This document shows, piece after piece, positions 8,137-17,043 of a stretch of 64,000 nt of DNA (positions are counted from its first letter, which is position 1; the number at the start of each line of letters is the position of its first letter). The stretch is from Paracoccaceae bacterium (GTDB lineage Bacteria > Pseudomonadota > Alphaproteobacteria > Rhodobacterales > Rhodobacteraceae): contig JAHDXW010000022.1 of the NCBI GenBank assembly GCA_023383015.1, forward strand, positions 1-64,000, written 5' to 3'. The notes under the pieces were generated by a model. It was not told the origin of the DNA. It ran no database searches and worked only from the letters and a program-made list of their open reading frames with translations. The translations under genes were made by a program, and so were the position numbers.

Positions 8137-11100
8137 TCAGGACCCCGCCGCCCGCCGCCGGACCGCCGCGGGCCCCTTCGGCACCGTCGGGGCGGCGGGC
8201 GCGGCCGCCGCCGCGGGCTGGCCGCCGGCCTTGGCCGCCGCCGCCTTGGCCGCCGCCGCCTTGGCCGGGGCCCCAGCTTCCTTCCCGGCCCCGGCCTTGG
8301 CCCCCGCCTTGGCCTTGGCCCCCGTCCTGGCCCCCGCCTTGCCCCCGGTCTTCGCCGCCGCCTTGGCCCTGCGCTCGGCCGCGGCCCCGGCCGAGGGCTT
8401 GCGCGCGGCCCCTGCCGCGGCCTTCGATGCGGACGCTTCGCCGGGCCCGGCAGGGGTCTGCGCGCCGGCCACTCCCCCGGGTTCCTCGCCGGCGGGAGCG
8501 GCGGTCCAACCCCCGACCGTCGCGCCGCTGCCCCCGGGGCCGCCTGCCGCCCCGCCGTCGGCCTTGCGCGCCTTCCGCGCCCCGGCCGCCGTCTTCCTGC
8601 CGGAGGCGCCCGCCTTGCCGGCCCGGGCAGCCAGCAGCGCCACCGCCGCCTCGAGCGTGACGGCTGCCTGGTCGGCATCCTTCGGCAGCGAGGCGTTGAG
8701 GCCGCCCCATTTCAGATAGGGGCCGAAGCGGCCCGGCATCAGCGCGATCGCGCCGCCATCGGGGTGTTCGCCGACCGTGCGCAGCGCCGCGGGGCCCGCG
8801 GCTGTGCGCCGGCCGCGCCCCTCGGCGCGCGCCGCCAGAACCTCGACGGCCCGGTTCATCCCGAGGGTGAAGACCTCCTCGGCGTCGGTCAGGTTGGCGT
8901 AAGTCGACCCGTGGCGGACGAAGGGGCCGAAGCGGCCGATGCCGGCCTCCACCGGGGCGCCGTCGGCGGGATGGGGGCCGATCGTGCGCGGCAGGGACAG
9001 CAGCCTCAGCGCCCGCCCGAGATCGACCGTCTCGGCCGCCCAGCCCTTCGGCAGCGAGGCGCGCGGCGGCTTGGCATCGCCCTCGCCGGCCTCGCCGCGC
9101 TGGACGTAGGGGCCGAAGCGGCCGGCCTTCAGCCAGATCGGGTCGCTGCCGTCATGGCCGAGCAGCCGGTCGCCGGCCGCGCCCTCGCCGCCGCCGCCCG
9201 GGGCGGAGAGCGGGCGGGTGTACCGGCAGGCGGGGTAGCCGGAGCAGCCGATGAACGCCCCGCCGCTGCGCGCCGTCCTCAAGGACAGCCGCCCCGTCCC
9301 GCAGGCCGGGCAGCCTCGCGGGTCGCCGCCGTCGGCGCGCGGCGGATAGAGGTGGGGGGCGAGCACCTCGTCGATCTTCTCCAGCACGTCGGTGATGCGC
9401 AACTCGGCCGTCTCGGCGACGGCGGCGGAGAAATCCTTCCAGAAGCGGGCGAGCAGCGCCCGCCAGTCGGCCTCGCCGGCCGAGACGCGGTCGAGATCCT
9501 CCTCGAGGCCGGCGGTGAAGTCATAGTCGAGGTAGCGGGCGAAGTGGGTGACGAGGAAGGCGGTGACCAGCCGGCCCTTGTCCTCGGGGATCAGCCGGTT
9601 CTTCTCCTTGCGGACATAGCCGCGGTCCTGAATCGTGGTGACGATCGCGGCGTAGGTGGAGGGCCGGCCGATCCCGAGCTCCTCCATCCGCTTGACGAGC
9701 GTCGCCTCGGTGTAGCGCGGCGGCGGCTGGGTGAAGCTCTGGGTGGCAAGGACCGCGGCGTCGGCGTCGGCCATCAGTCCCGCCGCTGCCTGCATCCCCG
9801 CCGGCACCTCGCCCCCGTCACCGGCGCCGGCACGGGCGAGCGTGGCGGCCTGCGCGCCGCTGCGGAAGGCCGCGGCCTCGCCGGTCTCGAGGCGCGGCAG
9901 GCGGCGGCCGTCCTCGCCCTCCTCGTCGTCACGGCCCTCCTCGTAGACCTTCAGGAAGCCGTCGAACAGCACCACCTGGCCGGTGGCGCGCAGCTCCACC
10001 TGCCCGTCGGGACTGGCCAGATCGGCCGTCGTGCGCTCGATGCGCGCCGCCGCCATCTGGCTGGCGAGCGTCCGCTTCCAGACGAGTTCGTAGAGCCGGC
10101 GCTGGTCGGCGTCGGCGAGCCTCAGCGCCTCGGGGGCAAGGCCCATGTCGGTCGGCCGGATGCACTCGTGCGCTTCCTGCGCGTTCTTCGCCTTGTTGCG
10201 GTAGAGGCGCGGCTGGTCGGGGACATAGGCCGCCCCGAAGCGGCGGCCGATCTCGGCGCGCGCCGCCGCCACCGCCTCGGGCGCCATGTCGATGCCGTCG
10301 GTGCGCATGTAGGTGATGTGGCCGGCCTCGTAGAGGCGCTGGGCGGCGGCCATGGTCGCCTTGGCGCCCATCCCGAACTTGCGGCCGGCCTCCTGCTGCA
10401 GGGTCGAGGTCATGAACGGCGGCGCGGGGTTGCGGGCCAGCGGCCGGGCCTCGGCGGCGCGCACGGCAAAGCGGCGGGCGGCGACTGCGGCCACCGCGCG
10501 GGCGGCGGCGGCGGCGTCGGGCAGGTCGAACTTCTCCAGCCGGCGGCCGTCCAGCACCGCAAGCCGTGCCTCGAAGGGCTCGTCCCGCGGGGTCGCCAGC
10601 GCCGCCGTCACGCCCCAGTACTCGCGGGCGCGGAAGGCCTCGATCTCCATCTCGCGCTCGACGATCAGCCTGAGGCAGACCGACTGCACGCGGCCGGCCG
10701 AGCGCGCCCCGGGCAGTTTGCGCCAGAGCACCGGCGAGAGCGTGAAGCCGACGAGGTAGTCGAGCGCGCGGCGGGCGCGGTAGGCATCGACAAGTTCCAT
10801 GTCCACCGCCCGCGGGGCGGACATGGCCGCCGTCACCGCCGCCCGCGTGATGGCGTTGAAGACGACGCGCGAGACCGGCGTGCCGGGCTTCAGCGCCCGC
10901 GCCGCGGCCAGCGCCTCGGTCAGGTGCCAGGAGATCGCCTCGCCCTCGCGGTCGGGGTCGGTGGCCAGGATCAGGCTGCCGTCGGCCTTCAGCGCCTCGG
11001 CGATCGCCCGCAGGTGCTTGCGGCTGTCGGCGGCGACCTCCCAGGTCATGGCGAAGCCGTCGTCGGGGTCGACCGAGCCGTCCTTCGCCGGCAGGTCGCG

Positions 11101-11196
11101 GACATGGCCGTAGGAGGCCAGCACGGTGTGGCCGGGGCCGAGGTAGCGGCCGATCGTCTTCGCCTTGGCGGGGGATTCGACGACTACGACGGCCAT
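8137..11196 (-). CDS. topA: DNA topoisomerase I
   Basis: Type IA topoisomerase that relaxes negative supercoils. The TOPRIM domain opens the protein (VVVVESPAKAKTIGRYLG) and holds the acidic motif ATDPDREGEA. The DNA-cleaving tyrosine is in HITYMRTDGIDM (near residue 303). One four-Cys zinc motif (CPACG ... CSGYPAC) is visible near residues 587-612, followed by three GRFGPY/F-type topoisomerase C-terminal repeats. The last ~150 residues are low-complexity Ala/Lys/Gly, a basic tail that probably binds nucleic acid. The ATG at 11196 directly precedes the conserved start. Length is 1019 residues. Confidence 0.96.
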   Translation of the reverse strand: MAVVVVESPAKAKTIGRYLGPGHTVLASYGHVRDLPAKDGSVDPDDGFAMTWEVAADSRKHLRAIAEALKADGSLILATDPDREGEAISWHLTEALAAARALKPGTPVSRVVFNAITRAAVTAAMSAPRAVDMELVDAYRARRALDYLVGFTLSPVLWRKLPGARSAGRVQSVCLRLIVEREMEIEAFRAREYWGVTAALATPRDEPFEARLAVLDGRRLEKFDLPDAAAAARAVAAVAARRFAVRAAEARPLARNPAPPFMTSTLQQEAGRKFGMGAKATMAAAQRLYEAGHITYMRTDGIDMAPEAVAAARAEIGRRFGAAYVPDQPRLYRNKAKNAQEAHECIRPTDMGLAPEALRLADADQRRLYELVWKRTLASQMAAARIERTTADLASPDGQVELRATGQVVLFDGFLKVYEEGRDDEEGEDGRRLPRLETGEAAAFRSGAQAATLARAGAGDGGEVPAGMQAAAGLMADADAAVLATQSFTQPPPRYTEATLVKRMEELGIGRPSTYAAIVTTIQDRGYVRKEKNRLIPEDKGRLVTAFLVTHFARYLDYDFTAGLEEDLDRVSAGEADWRALLARFWKDFSAAVAETAELRITDVLEKIDEVLAPHLYPPRADGGDPRGCPACGTGRLSLRTARSGGAFIGCSGYPACRYTRPLSAPGGGGEGAAGDRLLGHDGSDPIWLKAGRFGPYVQRGEAGEGDAKPPRASLPKGWAAETVDLGRALRLLSLPRTIGPHPADGAPVEAGIGRFGPFVRHGSTYANLTDAEEVFTLGMNRAVEVLAARAEGRGRRTAAGPAALRTVGEHPDGGAIALMPGRFGPYLKWGGLNASLPKDADQAAVTLEAAVALLAARAGKAGASGRKTAAGARKARKADGGAAGGPGGSGATVGGWTAAPAGEEPGGVAGAQTPAGPGEASASKAAAGAARKPSAGAAAERRAKAAAKTGGKAGARTGAKAKAGAKAGAGKEAGAPAKAAAAKAAAAKAGGQPAAAAAPAAPTVPKGPAAVRRRAAGS

Positions 11197-11498
11197 GGGC
11201 GGCGCGTTCCTCGGGGCTGGGACGTGGCCGGGCACCATGTGGCGGCGGGCGGGGGGATGTCAACCGGCCCCCGCCGCCCCGCCCGCCGGCCGCCACGGCG
11301 GCAGGGGGCCGGGGCCGATGCCCCCGGCCGTCACCCGCAGGACAAGGGACGAATCTCTCATGATCAATGGTTTGAACCCTCGCCCACGCGGCACCGTCGG
11401 CGACCCGGCGGCCGGACGCGGCGCTTGACGGGTCGGCCGGGGCGGGCGCAGGATCTCGCTGCTGCACGGCCGCCGCAACGGGAGGGGAGGGCGAGGCC
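11197..11498. other. Intergenic region between divergent topA and the RCC1 gene
   Basis: These 302 bases separate two divergent genes. A possible rightward promoter is TTGACG at 11425-11430 with CAGGAT 18 bases later (11449-11454), followed by a GGGAGGGGAGG ribosome binding sequence just before the ATG at 11499. I see no other gene or repeat here, and no clear promoter for topA. Confidence 0.4.
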
Positions 11499-12740
11499 AT
11501 GGCGAAGCTTCGGTATCTCGTCGCGCTGGCCCTTGCGGCGGGCGCGCTGGCGGCGGGCCCGCAGGCGCGGGCAGAGGGGCAATGCCGGCCCGCCGCGCCC
11601 GGCTGCGCCGCCGCCCCGGCCGCCGCGGGGTGGCCGGCGGTGCCGGCGCAGGACGGCTTCCAGTCCCGGGTGGCGGCGGTCGCGGCCGGCGACGGGCACA
11701 GCTGCGCGCTGACCGCGGGCGGGCGCGTCTTCTGCTGGGGCGACAACACCTACGGCCAGCTCGGCGACGGCACCACGACCGGCAGCCTGACCCCGGTGGC
11801 GGTGACGGGCCTCGGCCGCGGCGTCCTGGCGATCGCGCTCGGCCGCTTCCACAGCTGCGCGGTGACCGCCGCCGGGGCGGCGCGCTGCTGGGGCAACAAC
11901 TGGGACGGCCAGCTTGGCGACGGCACGACGACGCGGCGGCCGCTGCCGGTGCCGGTGCGCGGACTGCGGCGCGGGGTGGTGGCGATCGCGGCGGGTTACA
12001 GCCACAGCTGCGCCCTGACCACCGCCGGCGCCGTCTGGTGCTGGGGGCTGAACAGCTCGGGCCAGCTCGGCGACGGCACCACCGCCGGCCGGACCACGCC
12101 GGCCCGGGTGCGCCGCCTGCCGGGCTCGGCGGCGGCGCTGTCGGCAGGGGCGCTGCACAGCTGCGCCGTCACCGCCGCCGGCGCGGCCCGCTGTTGGGGC
12201 GAGAACGGGGCCGGGCAGCTCGGCGACGGCAGTACCGGCGACCGCCTGCTTCCCGTCGCCGTGCGCGGCCTGCGCGGCGTGACCGGGGGGATCGCCGCCG
12301 GCGGCCTTCACGGCTGCGCCGTCAGCACCGCCGGCGCCGCGCGCTGCTGGGGCGCCAATTCCGAGGGCCAGCTCGGCGACGGCACCACCGCCGGCCGGCC
12401 GACAGCGGCGGCCGTGCGCCCCCTGCCGGGGATGACGGCGGCCGTCGCGGCGGGCGAGATGCACAGCTGCGCCCGCTCGGCCGCCGGCGTCGTCCACTGC
12501 TGGGGCAACAACTGGGAGGGCCAGATCGGCGACGGGAGCACCGGGAACCGGCTGACCCCGGTCGAGGTGACGGGCCTTCCCGGCGGGGTCGCGGCGATCG
12601 GCCTCGGCGCCCGCCACAGCTGCGCCGCAACCTCCGCGGGCCAGCTCTGGTGCTGGGGCAAGAACATCTCCGGCCAGCTTGGCGACGGCACGCGGCTTGG
12701 CCGCAGCGCTCCGGTCAGGGTGGTGGGCATCGGGCCCTGA
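11499..12740 (+). CDS. Secreted RCC1-repeat beta-propeller protein
   Basis: A Sec signal peptide (about residues 1-25, ending in ARA) is followed by seven tandem repeats of about 51 residues, from roughly residue 56 to the end. Each repeat has the pattern (S/A)AG..HSCA....G...CWG.N..GQLGDGT, the RCC1 signature, so the protein should fold as a seven-bladed propeller outside the cytoplasm. Each blade carries two conserved cysteines, one in HSCA and one in CWG. Similar proteins are annotated as alpha-tubulin-suppressor-like or RCC1-domain proteins in bacteria; none has a settled function. It is monocistronic. The seven repeats also give a DNA-level periodicity of about 150 bases. Confidence 0.9.
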   Translation: MAKLRYLVALALAAGALAAGPQARAEGQCRPAAPGCAAAPAAAGWPAVPAQDGFQSRVAAVAAGDGHSCALTAGGRVFCWGDNTYGQLGDGTTTGSLTPVAVTGLGRGVLAIALGRFHSCAVTAAGAARCWGNNWDGQLGDGTTTRRPLPVPVRGLRRGVVAIAAGYSHSCALTTAGAVWCWGLNSSGQLGDGTTAGRTTPARVRRLPGSAAALSAGALHSCAVTAAGAARCWGENGAGQLGDGSTGDRLLPVAVRGLRGVTGGIAAGGLHGCAVSTAGAARCWGANSEGQLGDGTTAGRPTAAAVRPLPGMTAAVAAGEMHSCARSAAGVVHCWGNNWEGQIGDGSTGNRLTPVEVTGLPGGVAAIGLGARHSCAATSAGQLWCWGKNISGQLGDGTRLGRSAPVRVVGIGP

Positions 12741-12773
12741 GGGTGTCCCGGGGGACGGAGGGGCGGTCCCGGC

Positions 12774-13691
12774 TCAGCCCCCGGCGAGGGCGGCGATCAC
12801 CCGTTCGGCGACGGCGCGGGCGGTGCGGTCCATCGCCGCGGCGGTGCTGCCGCCGACATGCGGCGTCAGGATCAGGTTGGGGGCCGCCATCAGCGGGCTG
12901 TCGGCCGGTGGCGGCTCGAGCGTGAAGACATCGAGCGCGGCGCCGGCGAGGGCGCCACGGGCGAGCGCCGCGGCGAGCGCGGCCTCGTCGACCAGTGCGC
13001 CGCGGGCGGTATTGACGAGAAAGGCCCCCGGCCGCATCCGCGCCAGCCGCGCGGCGTCGATCAGCGGCCGGTCGCCGGGGCGGGCGTGCAGCGACAGGAT
13101 GTCGGCGCCCGCCAGCAGCGCGTCGAGTTCGGGCTCGGGCCGCACCCCGGCGGCGGCCAGGCTGGCCGCGTCGGCGTGGCGGCTGTGGGCCCGCACCTCC
13201 ATGCCCAGGGCCCGCGCCAGCGGCGCCAGCGCCGCGGCCACATGCCCCCAGCCGAGAAGGCCGAGGCGCAGCCCTGCGAGCTCCACCCCGAGGTGTCGGT
13301 CGCGCCAGCCGAAATCGCCGGCGCGCACGGCGCGGTCGGCGGCCGGGATGGCGCGTGCGAGCGCCAGCATCAGCGCCAGCGCGTGCTCGGCCACCGATCG
13401 GGCGTTGGCGCCGGGGGTGGCGACGACGGCGATGCCGCGGGCCGCGGCGGCGGCGAGGTCGATGCGGTCGGTGCCGGTGCCGTGGCTGCCGATGACGCGG
13501 AGCCGCGGCGCCGCGGCGATCGCCGCGGCGGACAGGCCGGCGTTGCGGGTGATCGCCGCGCTGGCCCCGGCCATCAGGGGCAGAAGGGCATCGGGGCCGG
13601 GGTGCGGCGCCCGCAGCACGGTGATGCCCGCGGCCTCCAGCGCCGCGACCCCGGCGGCGGCGATCGGCTGGACGAGGACGCAGACCGTCAT
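12774..13691 (-). CDS. D-isomer-specific 2-hydroxyacid dehydrogenase
   Basis: NAD(P)-dependent dehydrogenase that should interconvert a 2-hydroxy acid and a 2-oxo acid. The 305-residue protein shows the catalytic trio: Arg in VNTARGALVDE, Glu in DVFTLEPPP and His in LTPHVGGST. The dinucleotide-binding loop reads GWGHVA where GxGxxG is usual, a mild change. Its start overlaps the stop of the amidase gene upstream by four bases, so both are translated together; this suggests it acts on the carbon skeleton released by that pathway. The substrate cannot be read from the sequence. Phosphoglycerate or glyoxylate/hydroxypyruvate reductases are the nearest relatives. Confidence 0.88.
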   Translation of the reverse strand: MTVCVLVQPIAAAGVAALEAAGITVLRAPHPGPDALLPLMAGASAAITRNAGLSAAAIAAAPRLRVIGSHGTGTDRIDLAAAAARGIAVVATPGANARSVAEHALALMLALARAIPAADRAVRAGDFGWRDRHLGVELAGLRLGLLGWGHVAAALAPLARALGMEVRAHSRHADAASLAAAGVRPEPELDALLAGADILSLHARPGDRPLIDAARLARMRPGAFLVNTARGALVDEAALAAALARGALAGAALDVFTLEPPPADSPLMAAPNLILTPHVGGSTAAAMDRTARAVAERVIAALAGG

Positions 13692-14977
13692 CGCGGACAG
13701 GGCGGGGAGAGGCAGAAGCCGGCCAGCACGCGGGCGGCGGCGGCGAAGTCGGCCATCGCCATCGCCTCGTCGGGGTTGTGGCTGCCATGGGCATTGCGGA
13801 CGAACAGCATGCCCGTCGGCACCCCCATCTGGGAAAAGACCGCCGCGTCATGGCCGGCCCCGCAGGGCATCGCCAGCGCCGGCACGCCAGCTGCCGCCGC
13901 GGCGGCAGCGAGCGCGGCGGTGACGCCCGGGTCCATCGCCGCGGGCGCGGTGCCGGTCTCGGGCCCGAGATCGAGGCGCACCCCCTCGGCGGCGGCGATC
14001 GCGGAGGCAAGGCCGGCCAGCTCGCCGCGGACGGCGGCGAGCGTCATGTCGCTGTCGCTGCGCACGTCGAGGGTGAAGGCGACGCGGCCAGCGACCTTGG
14101 AAAAGGCCGCCTCGTCGGGGTCGGTCGCGATCTCGCCGAAGGTGACGGTCAGATCCTCGCCGGCGGCGGCACGCCGCTCCCACATGGCGTCCATGGCCAC
14201 GACCAGGCGCGCCACGGCGCGCAGCGCGTCGCGTCGCCCTGCCCGCGGCGTGGCCCCCGAATGGGCGTAGGCGCCGAGGCAGAGCGCGGCGCGGTGGCGG
14301 AAGGCGCCGCGGATGCCGGTGACGATGCCGACCGGCAGGCCGCGGTCCTCGAGCACCGGACCCTGCTCGATGTGCGGCTCGACGAAGGCGGCGATGCGGG
14401 CGGGGTCGAGCCGGGCCTCGCCGCGGGCGAGCGCGGCGGGGTCGCCGCCGGCCGCGGCGACCGCCTGGCCGAGCGCCATGCCGTCGCCGGCGCGGCAGAC
14501 GCCGTCGAGCTCGCCGGCGGCAAGCCGGCCGAAGGCGGCGCGGCTGCCGATGTAGGAGGCGGCGAACCAGGTGCTTTCCTCGGCCCGGATCGCCATCACC
14601 GTCAGGTCGCGCGGTGGCGCCTGCCCGGCGGCGCGCAGCCCCGCGGCCACCGCCAGCCCCATCAGCACCCCCGCGGCGCCGTCGTAGTTGCCGCCGAGCG
14701 GCACCGAATCGAGGTGCGAGCCTACGATCAGCCCGGGCCCGGCGCCGGTGCCGGGAAGGGTGAGATAGAGGTTGCGGGCCGCATCGGTCGCCACCGCCAG
14801 TCCCAGCGCGGCGCCCTCGCGGGCGAGGATGTCGTGGGCGACCTGCTCGCCGGGGCCGTAGGAGGCGCGGGTGACGCCGCGCCGCGCCGCGGTGCGCGCG
14901 GCCAGTTCGGCGAACAGCCGTTCGGCCAGCGCGATGTCGGGCGGCGGCGCCGCGTGGCGGGCGGGGGCTTCCGTCAC
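13688..14977 (-). CDS. M20 Zn-dependent amidohydrolase, N-carbamoylase/allantoate amidohydrolase type
   Basis: The 429-residue protein belongs to the HyuC/AllC branch of peptidase family M20, which hydrolyses N-carbamoyl amino acids, allantoate or ureidoglycolate. All metal ligands look intact: His in GSHLDSV, Asp in NYDGAAGV, the Glu pair in RAEESTWF, His in EPHIEQG and His in HGSHNPDE. It is translated between the GntR regulator upstream (four-base overlap) and the hydroxyacid dehydrogenase downstream (four-base overlap). The context suggests that it removes a ureido- or N-acyl-type group from an imported compound. Allantoate itself is possible, but no other purine-breakdown gene is nearby. 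Confidence 0.88.
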   Translation of the reverse strand: MTEAPARHAAPPPDIALAERLFAELAARTAARRGVTRASYGPGEQVAHDILAREGAALGLAVATDAARNLYLTLPGTGAGPGLIVGSHLDSVPLGGNYDGAAGVLMGLAVAAGLRAAGQAPPRDLTVMAIRAEESTWFAASYIGSRAAFGRLAAGELDGVCRAGDGMALGQAVAAAGGDPAALARGEARLDPARIAAFVEPHIEQGPVLEDRGLPVGIVTGIRGAFRHRAALCLGAYAHSGATPRAGRRDALRAVARLVVAMDAMWERRAAAGEDLTVTFGEIATDPDEAAFSKVAGRVAFTLDVRSDSDMTLAAVRGELAGLASAIAAAEGVRLDLGPETGTAPAAMDPGVTAALAAAAAAAGVPALAMPCGAGHDAAVFSQMGVPTGMLFVRNAHGSHNPDEAMAMADFAAAARVLAGFCLSPPCPR

Positions 14978-15630
14978 AGCCGCGACAGGCGGGCGATGAT
15001 GCTCGCCCCGACCTGTTCCAGATGGGTGCGCATCGCCGCCGCGGCGCGCTCGCCGTCGCCGGCGCGCAGGGCCGCGATGATCGCCAGATGCTCGCCGCAG
15101 GTGCCGACCAGCCGCTCGGGCAGGCTGCGCAGGTCGAACATCTGGGTCTGCCGGCGCAGGGTGCGGATGATTGCGCCGAGCTGGGCATTGCCGGCGGCAT
15201 CGGCGATCGCCCCGTGCAGGCCGTTGTCGACGGCGCGCACCTCCTCGCGGTCGGCGCCGCCGGCGCGGCCGGCGCCGGCCATCAGCGCATCGAGCCGGGC
15301 GGCGATGGCATCAAGCACGCCGGGATCGACGCGGCCGGCGGCGAGGCGGGCGACCTCGGGCTCGAGCATGCGGCGGATCTGCAGCGCCTCCATGAAATCC
15401 TCGACCTTCATCGCCTTGACCTGCAGGCCGCGGCTGCCCTGGCGGACCAGCAGGCCCTCGCCCTCGAGCATCAGCAGCGCATCGCGGACCGGGGTGCGCG
15501 ACATGCTGAGCGCCTCGGCGAGGCGGCGTTCGTTGACCAGTTCGCCCGGCCGGGCGCGGCCGGACAGGATCATCTCCAGCACCTGCTCGTAGGCCTGGAG
15601 TGCCAGCCGCTGGTCGGGGAGGTTCAGCAT
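14974..15630 (-). CDS. GntR-family regulator with FCD domain
   Basis: A 218-residue transcription factor: a winged-helix DNA-binding domain (ERRLAEALSMSRTPVRDALLMLEGEGL, residues about 38-62) and an all-helical FCD effector domain that usually binds a carboxylic acid through a metal. The ATG at 15630 has AAGGGC upstream and fits the usual length; an ATG further out is unlikely. It is divergent from the transport operon that starts at 15815. A perfect palindrome lies between them at 15749-15758 and is probably its operator. It leads the amidase-dehydrogenase operon, so it likely controls both sides. Confidence 0.92.
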   Translation of the reverse strand: MLNLPDQRLALQAYEQVLEMILSGRARPGELVNERRLAEALSMSRTPVRDALLMLEGEGLLVRQGSRGLQVKAMKVEDFMEALQIRRMLEPEVARLAAGRVDPGVLDAIAARLDALMAGAGRAGGADREEVRAVDNGLHGAIADAAGNAQLGAIIRTLRRQTQMFDLRSLPERLVGTCGEHLAIIAALRAGDGERAAAAMRTHLEQVGASIIARLSRL

Positions 15631-15740
15631 ATCGCGTTGCCCTTGCGCGCCATTCCGCTGCCGACCTAGCCTGCCCGGCCCGCCGCTGCCAGCCCCCGCG
15701 GGCCCGCCCGCCGCCTGCCGGAGCACGGGTATTCCGCCGG

Positions 15741-15769
15741 TTGACTGATGGTATACCACGGTCTAGGCT
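15741..15769 (+). promoter_or_regulatory. Promoter of the 15.8-24.4 kb transport operon
   Basis: TTGACT (15741-15746) and TAGGCT (15764-15769) are separated by exactly 17 bases, a sigma-70-like layout that stands out in this GC-rich DNA. It lies about 46 bases before the start of the first operon gene. Confidence 0.65.
15749..15758. promoter_or_regulatory. Probable GntR/FCD operator
   Basis: The sequence TGGTATACCA is a perfect 10-base palindrome. Its form matches known operators of FCD-type GntR repressors (T-GGT-N-ACC-A). It sits inside the spacer of the promoter at 15741-15769 and between a GntR gene and its divergent target operon, so binding would block transcription. Confidence 0.65.
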
Positions 15770-15814
15770 GAATTCAATCCGGGGCGTGCCGCCCCGCAGC
15801 CGGCCAGGGGGACG

Positions 15815-16999
15815 ATGTCCGTGTCAGGCGCACCAGGTCCTCAGCTGCCCTTCCCGCGTGCCGAGCACGCGGCCCGCGTCGCCCGGCTGCGGGCCGAGTT
15901 GCGCGCGCGCGGGCAGGACGCGATGCTCGTCTTCGCCCAGGAGAGCCACTACTGGCTGACCGGCTACGACACCGGCGGCTATGTCTTCTTCCAGTGCGCA
16001 GTGGTCACCGCTGACGAGCGGCCGATCGTGCTGCTGACCCGGCGGCCCGATCTGCTGCAGGCGCGCCAGACCTCGACCATCGAGGACATCCGCATCTGGT
16101 GGGACGCCGAGGATGCGAACCCCGCCCGCGACCTGAAGGCGATCCTGGAGGAGCTGGGGCTGGCCGGGGCGCGGATCGCGGTGGAGCTGAACACCCACGG
16201 GCTGACGGGCTGGAACCTGTGGCGGCTGCAGGAGGTGCTGGGCGGCTGGTGCCGCCTGGAGGACGACGGCCATCTGGTCCGGCGGCTGCGGCTGGTCAAG
16301 TCCGCAGGCGAGATCGCCTATACCCGCAGGGCGGCCGAGATCCTCGACGCCTCGCTGAAGGCGGTGATCGCGGCGTCGCGGCCGGGGATGCTGGAATCAG
16401 AGCTGAAGGCCGTCTACCTGACGACGACGCTGTGGATGGGCGCGGACATGCCGCCCAACGCGCCGCTGTTCAACTCCGGCCCGCGCGCGGTCTACGGCCG
16501 CGGGGTGGCGGCGCCGCGGCGGATCGAGCCGGTCGACCAGCTGCTGGTCGAGTATCCGGTGGCCTACCGCCGCTACAACGCCAAGACCGAGTGGACGATC
16601 CTGTTCGGCCGGGCGAACCCCCAGCAGCGGCACATGTACGACACCGCCCGCCGGACGCTCGAGCAGATGACGGCGATCGCCCGGCCGGGAACGACGCTGG
16701 GGGCCATCTTCGACGTCCATGCCCAGGGGCTGGATGCCGGCGGCTTCCGCGCCCACCGCTACGGTGCCACCGGCTATTCGCTGGGCTGCACCTACGCACC
16801 GACCTCGATGGACGTGCCGCCGATGATCTACTCGGGCAACCCCACCCGCTGCGTGCCGGGCATGGTGCTGTTCTACCACGTCATGATCGGCGACAGCGAC
16901 ACCGGCCACGCGATGGGCGTGGGCCACACGCTGCTGGTGACCGACGGCGCGCCCGAAGTGCTGACCTGGCTTCCCGACGAGCTGACCGTGATCGACTGA
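15815..16999 (+). CDS. Creatinase-like M24-fold hydrolase (first copy)
   Basis: The 394-residue protein has the two-domain fold of peptidase family M24 (N-terminal creatinase domain with FAQESHYWLTGYDT, C-terminal pita-bread domain). All five metal ligands of true aminopeptidases and prolidases are replaced: the Asp pair region reads VEYPVAYRRYNAKTEW, the His loop reads GYSLGCTY, and the two Glu positions read YHVMI and GHTLLVT. This is also the state of creatinase and ectoine hydrolase (DoeA), which cleave C-N bonds without metal. It is the first gene of the transport operon and has a paralogue as the last gene (23232-24446). The substrate is probably an amidine, guanidino or N-substituted amino acid. 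Confidence 0.85.
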   Translation: MSVSGAPGPQLPFPRAEHAARVARLRAELRARGQDAMLVFAQESHYWLTGYDTGGYVFFQCAVVTADERPIVLLTRRPDLLQARQTSTIEDIRIWWDAEDANPARDLKAILEELGLAGARIAVELNTHGLTGWNLWRLQEVLGGWCRLEDDGHLVRRLRLVKSAGEIAYTRRAAEILDASLKAVIAASRPGMLESELKAVYLTTTLWMGADMPPNAPLFNSGPRAVYGRGVAAPRRIEPVDQLLVEYPVAYRRYNAKTEWTILFGRANPQQRHMYDTARRTLEQMTAIARPGTTLGAIFDVHAQGLDAGGFRAHRYGATGYSLGCTYAPTSMDVPPMIYSGNPTRCVPGMVLFYHVMIGDSDTGHAMGVGHTLLVTDGAPEVLTWLPDELTVID

Positions 17000-17043
17000 C
17001 CCCAGCGGCGCCCGAGGCCCCGCGGTACCACAGGAGGTAAGAG

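Noticed and set aside
6880-11712. A very long plus-strand open frame across scoB, scoA and topA
   Set aside because: It lacks any recognisable domain and runs against three well-supported genes; it is a shadow caused by G/C-rich third codon positions.
11664-12737. Regular ~150-base repeats that could suggest a CRISPR or satellite array
   Set aside because: The repeats are in frame, code for RCC1 motifs and have no constant repeat/variable spacer structure.
13688-14977. Allantoate amidohydrolase as a firm name
   Set aside because: The family also includes N-carbamoyl amino acid and ureido acid hydrolases; no purine-pathway neighbours support allantoate.
15815-16999. Xaa-Pro aminopeptidase/prolidase call
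   Set aside because: All metal ligands of true M24 peptidases are replaced, so a creatinase-like call is safer. The same holds for 23232-24446.
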